Shown: positions 24,201 to 30,686 of the stretch, one piece after another
How the letters are laid out: each line of letters begins with the position of its first letter
Position numbering within the stretch: the first letter of the stretch is position 1
Source of the DNA: Ichthyophonus hoferi
Lineage: Eukaryota > Opisthokonta > Ichthyosporea > Ichthyophonida > Ichthyophonidae
Length of the DNA: 41,162 nt
Direction of reading: 5' to 3'
Assembly: GCA_002751075.1 (NCBI GenBank)
Contig: NAOQ01000062.1
Location: 30,260-71,421 of the forward strand
The notes under the pieces: model-generated
Seen by the model: the letters and a program-made list of their open reading frames with translations, nothing else
Databases searched by the model: none
Told to the model about the DNA's origin: nothing
Made by a program: the position numbers and the translations under genes

Positions 24201-24365
24201 ACCTGGAGACTCTTCAACAGTAGATAAAACAGGATGAGTGTGTAAAGTATATGTTTGGTCGTCTAAATAAACCTCCCGTTCGGTCGGATTGGTCTTAGCC
24301 TTTTTTGAGTATGATAAAAAAATATGATGTGTACCCGACAGCTCACTTATAGCATCCATTTCCAT
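134..24365 (-). CDS. PLCG: Phospholipase C-gamma, 29 exons seen, 3' end beyond window
   Basis: This gene encodes the SH2/SH3-containing phosphoinositide phospholipase C, which hydrolyses PIP2 to IP3 and diacylglycerol at the plasma membrane after tyrosine-kinase activation. Exons were placed by reverse translation, GT-AG sites and matching phases: 24365-24203, 22821-22697, 21864-21719, 21312-21192, 20414-20220, 19105-19041, 18664-18604, 16631-16516, 15695-15610, 14770-14484, 13731-13682, 12903-12813, 11641-11543, 11254-11226, 10812-10693, 10120-10024, 9560-9492, 8995-8835, 7808-7643, 6899-6819, 6542-6354, 6001-5914, 5176-5070, 4365-4149, 3656-3522, 3167-3081, 2297-2158, 732-574, 245-134. They sum to 3562 nt (about 1187 codons, ending in phase 1), against about 1290 residues in human PLCG1, so little more than the last C2 strands and tail is missing. 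Catalytic His (SSHNT and THGNT), Glu/Asp (VELDCWDG), SLEN, SSF and SRVYP motifs are all present. Domain order excludes PLC-beta, delta and epsilon. Vertebrate gamma1 versus gamma2 cannot be assigned. Confidence 0.96.
574..732 (-). CDS. PLCG: PLC-gamma exon 28 (C2 domain)
   Basis: [20 protein letters not shown] aligns with VLGARHLPKNGRGIVCPFVEI, and [13 protein letters not shown] aligns with LNPVWPAKPFHFQ. Acceptor TCCGCTCAG|ATC, donor TTTTCG|GTGAGT, phase 0. Confidence 0.93.
786..1495. repeat. Degenerate TATCATACTAC-type array, about 700 bp
   Basis: Irregular repeats built from ATACTA, TATCATACC and ACTATACT, filling much of intron 27 of PLC-gamma. The plus-strand open frames it creates, rich in Tyr and His, are repeat artefacts. 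Confidence 0.9.
1929..1952. repeat. (AT)n microsatellite
   Basis: About 12 AT dinucleotides in intron 27. Confidence 0.95.
2158..2297 (-). CDS. PLCG: PLC-gamma exon 27 (end of Y domain, start of C2)
   Basis: [20 protein letters not shown] matches MQMNQALFMTGRHCGYVLQP. Then PKDLVIE enters the first C2 strand. Acceptor CTTTGTAG|GC, donor ATAGAG|GTTTGT. Confidence 0.95.
3081..3167 (-). CDS. PLCG: PLC-gamma exon 26 (Y domain, SSNYDP motif)
   Basis: [20 protein letters not shown] then VALNYQTPG, nearly identical to the most conserved Y-domain block (RLDSSNYDPLPMW and VALNFQTPD). Acceptor ACTATAG|GT, donor CCCCAG|GTATTT. Confidence 0.97.
3295..3470. repeat. ATATC/ATCAT low-complexity array
   Basis: Repeated ATATCATATCAT units between exons 25 and 26. 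Confidence 0.85.
3522..3656 (-). CDS. PLCG: PLC-gamma exon 25 (Y domain)
   Basis: [14 protein letters not shown] corresponds to YRDMSSFPETKAEK, and [12 protein letters not shown] corresponds to NRLQLSRIYPKG. This includes the substrate-binding Ser and Arg positions. Acceptor CTGCTAG|AC, donor CCAGCAG|GTAGGT. Confidence 0.95.
4149..4365 (-). CDS. PLCG: PLC-gamma exon 24 (end of split PH, start of catalytic Y domain)
   Basis: [13 protein letters not shown] is the PH C-terminal helix (EELQDWVKKI). [19 protein letters not shown] opens the Y domain (ELSELVVYCRPVPFDEE). The donor GATG|GTGGGT was chosen over GTGG|GTGATG because phase 1 is required by the next exon. Confidence 0.9.
5070..5176 (-). 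CDS. PLCG: PLC-gamma exon 23 (split-PH C half, middle strands)
   Basis: [20 protein letters not shown] gives two beta strands with a turn, comparable to the IRPEGKNNRLFVFSI region. Acceptor TTTGTACAG|TC, donor GAGACG|GTAAGC. Confidence 0.82.
5914..6001 (-). CDS. PLCG: PLC-gamma exon 22 (start of split-PH C-terminal half)
   Basis: [20 protein letters not shown] then VIPLADHTV, placed between SH3 and the next PH strand. Weak similarity to PLGDLLRGVLDVPACQI. The acceptor CACCCTACCAG is strong. Donor CTGTGG|GTATGT, phase 1. Confidence 0.75.
6354..6542 (-). CDS. PLCG: PLC-gamma exon 21 (SH3 domain)
   Basis: A whole SH3 domain in one 63-codon exon with phase 0 ends. The ALYDY motif is degenerate ([16 protein letters not shown]), the WW pair is kept ([10 protein letters not shown]) and the last motif reads [11 protein letters not shown] instead of FPSNYV. 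Acceptor CATCACAG|GTA, donor CCGTTG|GTAAGG. Confidence 0.95.
6819..6899 (-). CDS. PLCG: PLC-gamma exon 20 (SH2-SH3 linker with tyrosines)
   Basis: 27 codons containing [16 protein letters not shown], three Tyr in acidic context. In human PLCG1 the same linker holds Tyr775 and Tyr783 (EPDYGALYEG), which are phosphorylated for activation. The equivalence is by position, not by clear alignment. Confidence 0.85.
7643..7808 (-). CDS. PLCG: PLC-gamma exon 19 (second SH2 domain, C half)
   Basis: [20 protein letters not shown] aligns with AEGKIKHCRVQQEGQTVMLG, and YYETHPLYR aligns with YYEKHPLYR. Acceptor GGTACAG|G, donor AATGAG|GTATGT. Confidence 0.95.
7934..8480. repeat. 22-bp minisatellite, about 24 copies
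   Basis: Unit GTAGTTATTATCTTATTGTGTT in tandem in intron 18 of PLC-gamma, most regular from about 7960 to 8330. Units alternate mainly at CTTAT versus CTTAC and TGTGTT versus TGTGCT. It decays toward the right end. Confidence 0.95.
8835..8995 (-). CDS. PLCG: PLC-gamma exon 18 (second SH2 domain, N half)
   Basis: Begins [20 protein letters not shown]. It contains [11 protein letters not shown] and AYAISF, matching GAFLVRKRN and SYAISFR of the C-terminal SH2 domain, which in PLCG1 binds its own phosphotyrosine for activation. Donor TTTAG|GTGGGT, phase 2. Confidence 0.95.
9120..9235. repeat. TGTGTATGTTAT low-complexity tract
   Basis: TG/TAT-rich repeated tract in intron 17. Confidence 0.75.
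9492..9560 (-). CDS. PLCG: PLC-gamma exon 17 (end of first SH2)
   Basis: [20 protein letters not shown] matches HYQQVPLRCNEFEMRLSEP. Acceptor CCTTGCAG|TAC fits phase 0. The alternative AG nine bases upstream does not. Donor CCATGT|GTATGT. Confidence 0.9.
10024..10120 (-). CDS. PLCG: PLC-gamma exon 16 (first SH2 domain, C half)
   Basis: [20 protein letters not shown] then FHSINDVIE corresponds to RNGKVQHCRIH and FDSLYDLITH. Acceptor CATGGCAG|G, donor GAG|GTAAGG. Confidence 0.93.
10265..10500. repeat. 12-bp array (AGTATGTATAAT)n
   Basis: Tandem AGTATGTATAAT/AGTATGTATGAT units, interrupted, in intron 15 between the two halves of the first SH2 domain. Confidence 0.9.
10693..10812 (-). CDS. PLCG: PLC-gamma exon 15 (first SH2 domain, N half)
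   Basis: Starts [18 protein letters not shown] and carries [10 protein letters not shown], the phosphotyrosine-binding FLVR motif. Ends CALSYW with donor TATTG|GTTAGT in phase 2. Confidence 0.95.
10880..11215. repeat. 18-bp minisatellite (TATAAACATATAACGTAG-like)
   Basis: About 18 diverged copies of an 18-bp unit in intron 14 of PLC-gamma. It occupies most of the intron between the microexon and exon 15. Confidence 0.9.
11226..11254 (-). CDS. PLCG: PLC-gamma exon 14 (29-nt microexon before first SH2)
   Basis: Encodes EHLEEHWTE plus two bases. It lies between TATACAG and GGAAAT|GTAATA. The two leftover bases join the single base at the start of exon 15 to give I-W-F-H, the standard SH2 entry. 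Too short for ORF-based gene finding. Confidence 0.75.
11543..11641 (-). CDS. PLCG: PLC-gamma exon 13 (split PH, acidic loop)
   Basis: [18 protein letters not shown] matches YPHYFVLTSSKIYYSE. It is followed by the acidic stretch [13 protein letters not shown], comparable to the acidic linker before the first SH2 domain in human PLCG1. Phase 0 at both ends. Confidence 0.9.
12813..12903 (-). CDS. PLCG: PLC-gamma exon 12 (split PH, N-terminal half)
   Basis: Encodes a Ser/Thr/acidic start and then [14 protein letters not shown], matching SIKNGILYLEDPVN, the first strand of the split PH domain. Acceptor TTTTAG|C, donor GATGGG|GTATGT. Confidence 0.85.
13045..13466. repeat. Pentanucleotide array (GTATT)n, about 420 bp
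   Basis: Long (TTGTA)n/(GTATT)n array in intron 11, with blocks of the variants GTACT, GTATC and GTAGT. In the PLC-gamma transcript it reads AATAC repeats. It includes an inner duplication: the variant block near 13270-13320 resembles the one near 13395-13440. Confidence 0.97.
13682..13731 (-). CDS. PLCG: PLC-gamma exon 11 (X to split-PH linker)
   Basis: Short, basic, Lys-rich exon ([17 protein letters not shown]) directly after ILLK, equivalent to the HKKLAEG region. Acceptor TATACAG|GAT. The donor GAAGAGC|GTAGGT was chosen over GAGG|GTAGAA because only it matches the phase of exon 12. Confidence 0.7.
14195..14365. repeat. ATGATATTA low-complexity tract
   Basis: AT-rich tract with repeated GATATTA and ATAGTATG words in intron 10. 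Confidence 0.7.
14484..14770 (-). CDS. PLCG: PLC-gamma exon 10 (X domain, second catalytic His)
   Basis: The longest exon (287 nt). It starts with the WDG motif ([17 protein letters not shown]), includes the second catalytic His in THGNT, the Glu of LSLENHC and the [14 protein letters not shown] end of the X barrel half. Acceptor CCCACCCAG|TG, donor CTAAAG|GTATAAG. Confidence 0.97.
15610..15695 (-). CDS. PLCG: PLC-gamma exon 9 (X domain)
   Basis: Encodes [20 protein letters not shown] then RAGCRCVE, the canonical X-domain stretch leading to the catalytic acidic pair. Acceptor GGAGACAG|A, donor GAAT|GTAAGC; phases 2 in, 1 out. Confidence 0.95.
15795..16055. repeat. TATAATATAG low-complexity array
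   Basis: Repeated GATATAATATA words in intron 8. It creates false open frames rich in Tyr and Ile on the minus strand. Confidence 0.85.
16516..16631 (-). CDS. PLCG: PLC-gamma exon 8 (start of catalytic X domain, first catalytic His)
   Basis: Contains [16 protein letters not shown], equal to MNNPLSHYWISSSHNT of human PLCG1, including the catalytic His of SSHN. Donor CATAACAC|GTCAGT, phase 2. The 5' end is uncertain. The best-looking acceptor, CCCCCTTAG at 16609, gives a phase clash with exon 7. The weak acceptor AATGAG before 16631 restores frame. Confidence 0.85.
16655..17285. repeat. 24-bp minisatellite, about 26 copies
   Basis: Unit TATCTCAACCTATACTATCTATTA in intron 7. Copies differ by TATTAT/TACTAT, CTATTA/TTCATTA and ATC/TCGATC. 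It ends about 25 bases from the exon 8 acceptor. Confidence 0.95.
17297..17320. repeat. (AT)n microsatellite
   Basis: Short AT dinucleotide run beside the 24-bp minisatellite. Confidence 0.85.
18604..18664 (-). CDS. PLCG: PLC-gamma exon 7 (last EF-hand)
   Basis: Encodes [20 protein letters not shown]. The part CPAISMSEI corresponds to EPYFFLDEF of human PLCG1. Acceptor CAATAGAG|GAAA, donor CCACCT|GTAGGA, phase 0. A later AG (CTATTAG) would also keep frame and give a shorter exon, so the start is uncertain. Confidence 0.6.
19041..19105 (-). CDS. PLCG: PLC-gamma exon 6 (EF-hand lobe)
   Basis: Encodes [20 protein letters not shown] between acceptor TTATGTAG and donor GGGCGG|GTAAGT. It aligns by position with QGELWAVDRLQVQEFMLSFL of human PLCG1. 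Sequence identity is low, but the phases fit on both sides. Confidence 0.75.
20220..20414 (-). CDS. PLCG: PLC-gamma exon 5 (second and third EF-hands)
   Basis: 65 codons, phase 0 at both ends. It contains [20 protein letters not shown] and, farther on, [12 protein letters not shown], typical EF-hand helices of PLC. Acceptor CACCTTCAG|GAA; donor CAGAAG|GTGTAG. Confidence 0.88.
20425..20460 (-). promoter_or_regulatory. Cluster of CRE, YY1-like and CCAAT motifs just before PLC-gamma exon 5
   Basis: Within about 35 bases, in PLC-gamma orientation, are CCAAT (in CCGACCAATCC), CAAAATGGC (YY1-like) and TGACGTCA (perfect CRE). The cluster sits immediately upstream of the exon 5 acceptor. It could be an internal promoter, or chance. 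Confidence 0.35.
21192..21312 (-). CDS. PLCG: PLC-gamma exon 4 (first EF-hand)
   Basis: Contains [20 protein letters not shown], which aligns with the first EF-hand of PLC-gamma (FYSVDRNREDRISAKDLKN). The loop lacks the usual acidic calcium ligands, as is common in PLC EF-hands. Acceptor CCCATAG|A, donor ATGAGA|GTAAGT. Confidence 0.9.
21719..21864 (-). CDS. PLCG: PLC-gamma exon 3 (end of PH domain, link to EF-hands)
   Basis: Begins [19 protein letters not shown] after acceptor GTACACAG. This is the last strand and C-terminal helix of the PH domain, with the conserved Trp. Donor is AAACA|GTACGT, phase 2. Confidence 0.9.
21865..24202. other. PLC-gamma introns 1 and 2 (around exon 2)
   Basis: Apart from exon 2, I see only AT-rich sequence here. 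A 13-base A run lies near 22030. No tandem array comparable to the later introns. Confidence 0.6.
22697..22821 (-). CDS. PLCG: PLC-gamma exon 2 (PH domain core)
   Basis: Reads [20 protein letters not shown] and later [10 protein letters not shown], matching IREIKEIRPGKTSRDFDRY and ILYGMEFRLK of human PLCG1. The acceptor is CCATACCCAG|TC and the donor ACAAAG|GTTGGT. Phase 1 in, phase 0 out. A nearer AG (CCCTTTAG) was not used because it gives the wrong phase. Confidence 0.92.
24203..24365 (-). CDS. PLCG: PLC-gamma exon 1 (start; N-terminal PH domain, first strands)
   Basis: Starts [11 protein letters not shown] with ATG in the context AAACATGG, a good animal start context. The segment [10 protein letters not shown] corresponds to MTLFYSKKSQ of human PLCG1, the first strand of the PH domain. 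The exon ends GAGTCTCCAG|GTATGG in phase 1. A non-coding 5' exon farther upstream cannot be excluded. Confidence 0.9.
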
Positions 24366-25733
24366 GTTTATATTTTCTCATTAAAAGACATGCATTTAAA
24401 CTATTCAAAAATTTCTTTAATCAGTATCGTCGAATGTATCCAAATGGCCGACCCTGCCCTACCTCTGTAGCATGACATTCACAGTATTTCCATCAAGCAA
24501 TGCAGGTAACTTTTGTGATGAATAAAGTGAACATAAACATAGTTAGGCTCGCAGTGATTACTCATACGTCAAAGTTCTCGTTGACAACTTGCAAGCAAGT
24601 TAGGCACTTTACTTTAGTATATATAGTACGATAAAAATTCTATTATCTTACTATCTTCAGGCTCGAAAAGATAACACAAGGTGTAACGGGAAAGATATAT
24701 ATCCAAAAGGCCCGAAGACAGACATAAATTATATATTAAACAACACGATCACTGCCCGAGTATTCCTTTGTCCTAAATTTAAAATAAAAGGTTTATCAAA
24801 TTGTAAATAGTGCGAGTGGCTCATGGATTTTACGCGCCAAATTTTAAAATTTTAAACACAAAAATTAAAAAGTCGTAAATTTAAAGTACTGATCATTTGG
24901 GGGTTGAGACACCATTGAAATGCTATTGTTGGGGGGTTTAATAATGGTAAATTGTGATTAAAATATTTTATATAAGATAATAATAATACACATAATTTAA
25001 AATGTTTGGTCTTGGCATTTTTGCCATGATGACGTTTCATTCCCAATACATTATACACTAAATAAGCATATAAAAGGTCAATAAAGACCCAAGTTCATGT
25101 TTGAAGGAGATGCCCAGGGCTTGTGCTTGCGTGCTACGGCACGTAAAAGCATTTGAAAAGATTGAAAAGACAACAGACATACATAGCCAAGGCGTGCTTG
25201 CCGACAAATAGAAAGTGTAATAGCGCGTGAGCGCCACATTTATATATTTTTTATTTATATTCATAGCTTGAATCTATGACCTAAAAACAGCGTAGAAAGT
25301 AATATAAACGGGTTGCCAAAAAAAAAATGCAAAACGAGTATAACTCTCCCCTTTGCAGTGCTATCATACCTCTGATAGCAGGATATCTAATTTTGTGATG
25401 GGATAAACTTTTGCAGTTATATTAGCAGGAAATAACTAATCTGCATGAAATAGATTATTTTCAGTCTCGTTGTATTGCAACTAAATGTATATACATACAC
25501 ATATATATAAACAGGCAGAGTAAAGAATAAAAAAAACTATACCAAAGGAAATTATAGAACGAATGTAATAAAAAATACTAAGTTTCACGGCCAATTTCCT
25601 TATACTTGGATGGCTTACCCACAAATGCCCTAAGCTTGATGTTGGATTGAAAATCCATGACAGTGTAAGGTTAGTAGTGGTATGAATCACAAACGCTTAA
25701 AGTAAATCAGGCAATAATGTGTTTGTACATAGA
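24366..25733. other. Intergenic spacer between zinc-finger gene and PLC-gamma
   Basis: No convincing exon on either strand. It should contain the 3' UTR of the zinc-finger gene (a minus-strand AATAAA lies near 25250) and the PLC-gamma promoter. A GC-richer patch at about 24438-24480 contains AAATGGCCGACCC, also found in intron 7. Confidence 0.6.
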
Positions 25734-28690
25734 TCATTGGTGAGATATGTTGCTGGGAGCACCAAGCTGGCCAGTACGGCAACCGTTTGCATTAACCAAA
25801 AGAGGGGCGGCCATCGCCCGACCTGTAGTATTATCCGTAGACAAATGCCGTGCCTGCAAACGGGCTAGCTCGGTGTTGGGAGAAGCATGGGGTGTGTGTT
25901 GCGACTGAATATCTAAAGAATAGGCAGTAGGGCTGCTGTTGGCTGTTGTGCAACCACTAAGCCAGTTGGGATTGTTGTACGGTAGCATTTTTTGCCTCCG
26001 CTGTGCGTGCTGTAAAGTGAATTTGGCTGCCCCACCCTCCTCTCGTTTCACGTTATTTATATTATGATTGTTGAGCATATGATAATAGTGTACCTGGTGT
26101 GACTCAGGCGAATGTTCTACTTGGGGTTTCATAGGAGACTTTACCCCTAAACCTCTGTTATGATTAGGGGAAACCCATGGAATTTCATCACTGCCTATCT
26201 GAATAGGTGCAATGTTCTCTGCAATCTTTGGACGATCATTGAGAACGCCACTGGACGGGTCAACTCGAGGAGAAATTGTGTTGTGGCCGGGAAACTTAAT
26301 GGATTGACTGTCTCTGGGAAAGTGGGTGTCACAAGGCTGCAAGCACGGCTCGTTACCAAAAGAACGGTAAATAGTCATTGATGGATCTTCGGGTGGATGA
26401 ATTGTCTGTTGCTGTTGTTGTTGTTGGCGGTGGTGGTGTTGTTGTCGCGGTTGCTGCATGCCCATGTCAAACGTTTGCACTTGGTCGGGATGTACAAGAC
26501 GATCCGACTGCAAACCAAAGCCTGTGTGTGCCTGTGTGAATGCATCCACATCAGCAAATGCCCCAAAATCGATCTTGTCTCCTCCTGAAATACTACTGAG
26601 ATGTTGCTCTTCTCGGTTTGGGGAAATACTTTTTTCAACACCAGGGCGAATGCCGTATCTGCTATGAACCATGCCGTGCCCAGTATGCCCATGTTTCTTG
26701 GGTAGCTTGTATGACTTTTCCATCCGAGCTTTAATATCCTCCAAGCGAGTAAGAAGCCATGTCCTCAACTCTGGCTGCTGATCCATCTGATGGCGCACTA
26801 TATCTGCCACTTGGTCTGGTGTGAAGGTACGTGTAAGAAGTCGTAAAAGAGCCCTAAAAGTGGAACGATTAACCTGTCCCTGTACATCAATAACTGTCTC
26901 CTCAATAATATCTTGTGTGCGAGGAGATACTGAGTCCCAACTTTCCCCATCGCTATCCCACTGATTGCTGGTAGGGGTCTTTGCCGGATTTCCTGCTATC
27001 ATGGTCGACACTGAGGTGTTGGATATAGCTACTTCTCCGTGGGCTACCTCTGAACTAGAATTATTAACAATGTCATGTGGGTGTGGATTATTAATTAGGG
27101 AGAAAGGCTTGTTTCCAAATTCAGGATAGAGTTGTTGTAGATCAGACATAAGTCTGGGTTCGTGCCGTGCAAGATTAGAAAAAGCATCTCGTCCGTTGTT
27201 GTAAATAAACATACGAACGTCCTCATCTACAAAAAGCAGATAAAGCCTATCTTTTCTGGCTAATGAAACATTAGTCTCTGTTGTAGTACCGTAGAGAATA
27301 CACAGGAAACACCCGAGGTAATCGAGATCACGGAAATAGATATTAGAGTTTGGCTCAAGTGGATTGCGGAAAAAATATGCGGTAGGAAACTGATAGGCCT
27401 CTGANNNNNNNNNNNNNNNNNNNNNNNNNNNNNNNNNNNNNNNNNNNNNNNNNNNNNNNNNNNNNNNNNNNNNNNNNNNNNNNNNNNNNNNNNNNNNNNN
27501 NNNNNNNNNNNNNNNNNNNNNNNNNNNNNNNNNNNNNNNNNNNNNNNNNNNNNNNNNNNNNNNNNNNNNNNNNNNNNNNNNNNNNNNNNNNNNNNNNNNN
27601 NNNNNNNNNNNNNNNNNNNNNNNNNNNNNNNNNNNNNNNNNNNNNNNNNNNNNNNNNNNNNNNNNNNNNNNNNNNNNNNNNNNNNNNNNNNNNNNNNNNN
27701 NNNNNNNNNNNNNNNNNNNNNNNNNNNNNNNNNNNNNNNNNNNNNNNNNNNNNNNNNNNNNNNNNNNGAAACATTAGTCTCTGTTGTAGTACCGTAGAGA
27801 ATACACAGGAAACACCCGAGGTAATCGAGATCACGGAAATAGATATTAGAGTTTGGCTCAAGTGGATTGCGGAAAAAATATGCGGTAGGAAACTGATAGG
27901 CCTGTCCGATGAAACGGTCGGACTGACTGACATCATCAAAAGAGATAACCCATTGAGGGTACTTTAGGGGATTCTGTGCTGCGTGTTTAAAGTGTTGATA
28001 AACATGGCATAAACTGGCAACTGAGTTGGTCATTGAGCAACCACAACAGACACACTGTTCAAGATATGGTACCCCTGAACCTATACGTCCACCAAGATAC
28101 CTCTCTTCAAGTTCGACAAAAATCTCTTTGATGTCATCCTCTATTTCAAATCCTTTTTTGCTCTGATCCATACGCAACGCCTCCTTCCAATGCATATCAG
28201 AAAATGTAGATTTGGGTGTAGTGGATATCCGGTTTCCGTTGATAAGACGGCCATTTGGACAACGGTACTTTGTCCCTAGTTTAATCAACCACTCCCGACG
28301 GAGCAACGACACATCGTAGACAAAGACACCAGAGTTTTTAACATATTTAATTAGAAGCTTTTTGAGCTGGTCAGCGTCCTCTATCATAGCAGGAGGTTGT
28401 GAGCATATTTTTGTCCAAGCAAACGGATCTAATTTTACCGTTCTTCGTGACATACCCCTAACCTTTGTGCAACTACTTTTTCTCCCGTCTACTATTGCTG
28501 AATCCAAATTGTCATTATCACGAACATGAGCAACATTTACAGCAAACAGCCATTTGTTTCGTCCAGAAGGGAGCTTACTACAAGTTTCTATATGATCAAT
28601 GAACATGTATGTTTGTGGACCATGCGGCTGCCATACGCCACATACAGGACACGTTTCACTGACTACGCCTACACCTCCGGAGCCTGCCAT
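25734..28690 (-). CDS. Unrecognised 817-residue zinc-finger, Gln-rich protein, intronless; broken by assembly gap
   Basis: I do not recognise this family. Joining 28690-27768 directly to 27264-25734 gives one exact open frame of 817 codons plus stop. Residues 14-37 form CPVCGVWQPH...HIETC, a C-x2-C-x15-H-x3-C finger resembling the UBZ4 ubiquitin-binding finger (as in RAD18) but with a longer loop. Residues 213-236 contain a Cys cluster (CVCCGC) followed by C-H-x3-H-x2-H. Residues about 440-495 look helical and include RALLRLLTRTFTPDQVADIV. About 575-592 is a Gln/His tract, and the rest of the C-terminal third is Asn/Pro/Ser-rich and probably disordered. There is no signal peptide or membrane segment. 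A nuclear or ubiquitin-linked role is only inferred from composition. It lies 1.4 kb upstream of PLC-gamma in the same direction. It is intronless, unlike its neighbour, which may mean a retrocopy origin, but no poly(A) remnant was seen. Confidence 0.85.
27265..27400 (+). repeat. Direct repeat copy 1 flanking the gap (136 bp)
   Basis: Identical by eye to 27768-27903. It begins GAAACATTAGTCTCTG and ends GATAGGCCT. The copies flank the N gap. The inserted length (27265-27767, 503 bases) is not a multiple of three, and removing it restores the reading frame. This supports a scaffold-joining artefact. Confidence 0.95.
27405..27767. other. Assembly gap (363 N)
   Basis: Run of 363 unresolved bases inside the zinc-finger gene. 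It is bounded on both sides by the same 136-bp sequence, so the gap is probably of false or negative size. Confidence 0.99.
27768..27903 (+). repeat. Direct repeat copy 2 flanking the gap (136 bp)
   Basis: Second identical copy. It continues directly into the rest of the gene at 27904, while copy 1 continues at 27264 into the C-terminal half. The two copies are best read as one genomic segment seen from both contigs. Confidence 0.95.
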
Positions 28691-30686
28691 TCCTATTATA
28701 AAATATAAAAACTATAAATGGTTTTCTATATAAAAAAAACTAAAAAACTATATAAAAAAAAACTACAAAAAAAACTTAATTTTCGGCTAAGTTGTATGTG
28801 ATGTGCAACCGGATGTATGCAAGACTAAAATTTTATGAATGCCGAAAGTATAAGAGGCGCCATATTAAGGTATGCACGGTGGAGATGTACGATCACAATG
28901 TTGTATTGGTTTCAACAAGCTAATCTAACTGGAAGGCATATTTTGTGGTCTTAATTCGTAGTCCCATTAATTATCTGCTCATCAGAGAGAGTAAAGCGAT
29001 TGATTCGTAATCTTATTGGTGCGTATTGTATCTACGTCATGCATTACAATGACCACTGAATTCCAGGGCTTTTATACGTTATAACGCCAAGCACAAAGTG
29101 TGTCAATTAAAACTACAAATCAGCGAGATAATGGCTTTGCATATTTATTTTTTTCTATTTTTTTATTTTTTTATATTTTTTTTAATTTTTTTAAAATAGT
29201 TATTTATTTTATGTAAAAAAATTATTTAATTTTTCATTAGGTAAACTATAAAGTGTGCCATGCGCCGCTTCATTACACGTGCGTACATAGATCTCCGGTT
29301 AAAAGTATGCCACTATTGACCATCTATAGGTCAACGGGGTGATCAGTTACATTGATTTAACGTTTCACCGCAGTTATTTTGGTGAGCAGTTTATTAGAGG
29401 AAAACTCAATAATCAGACGATAATTGCTTTCTTAAGAAAAAATGTACCAGAGAAATCCCTTTATCATTTGTTTAAAAAAAAAATAGGTATAAAAAAAATA
29501 TTTTTAATACAAACTTTGGCGCCGTAGGTCGTGCTCAACATTCAGTCATCTTCCTCATGGTTGCACTGCACTGGCTCTGCCAAGCTGAAGTTAATAGAAC
29601 ACGAAAGATTTTATTAAAAGAAAAGTCATCTATGGACTATGGCACCCAAAATACCATAGAATGTCTAAACTAAACATGCTCTTGTTATTGGCTAATAAAC
29701 TCTTATTATAATGCTAAAAACACCCCCCACCACTCTGGATCAAACTGCTGACTATGGTCAAAAGCAAATCGTGCATTTCACAAAAGGTCGAAGCCTCCCA
29801 TACACATTGACGGGTTAGGCACATCAAAGAAACCAAACTACCTGATATTAATGCAAGCGCGTGCGTTTTTTCCTATATGTTGAAAATATAATATTAATTT
29901 ATGTAATATAAGCTTTGATGTAAAAAAAAAAAACCTAAAAAAATCAAGAAAACCAAAAATATTAAGAAGAACTTAATACGCCCGGAAATGATGTCCTTCC
30001 TCTTCCTCCCAGAGATATTTTAATGTTGTGTTACAATTCGGTTTTTACGGAGCACATTTACCGAACCATTCCTAACCGGAGCGTAAGACCGGAGCATAAC
30101 ATTGATCCTGGTCTTTTAGATCACGTTGGATAAATGCGCAAAAGAGTTTAGAGCACCTTTTAAAGTAAAATTAAACTTAAGTTATTTTTAATATATATAT
30201 ATATCATGTACAAACATCTACCGCAATAATAAACCTCTGGTTTTAACTTTTTATTTGGGCTGAGTCGGCTTTTTTTACATTCGAACCAGTTTGCCTGAAA
30301 AATATGGTCTCAGTTATCATATCTATAAAGATCCACAATTGTTGGTGATTTCAAATAATGTTAAGATAACCGCCAAGCATGCAAAGGAACACACGCTTTT
30401 GAGCATCGTCTAGATCATCATTCTTGACTTAGTCCTAGGTTCGAATTAAGAGCCACATCTCATTTTCCATGCAAGCATTTCCGGCTTTTATCCCAAGTAT
30501 GTAGCGTTAAATGAGTCGAGTCAACAAAGCGTTATAACAAATATTCCCCGATTCCTGAAGTTCTCGCGGCGCATTATGTTTAGTAATCGCATCATGTAAA
30601 GGGGAGGTGGATAGGGGATACTCGATTTCCAGATCCAGATTCGATCAATCTAGATGCCGAATGCCATGCCTATTATTGGGCAAATA

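Noticed and set aside
26160-26692. Several open frames antisense or out of frame to the zinc-finger gene
   Set aside because: They overlap the long coding frame and show only shadow codon patterns such as Leu-Leu-Leu opposite the Gln tract.
27355-27939. 194-residue minus-strand frame spanning the N gap
   Set aside because: It exists only because unknown bases contain no stops. Both ends are out of frame with the real gene.
30430-30460. GGTTCGAATT resembling a tRNA B box
   Set aside because: No matching T-stem, A box or acceptor stem could be found around it.
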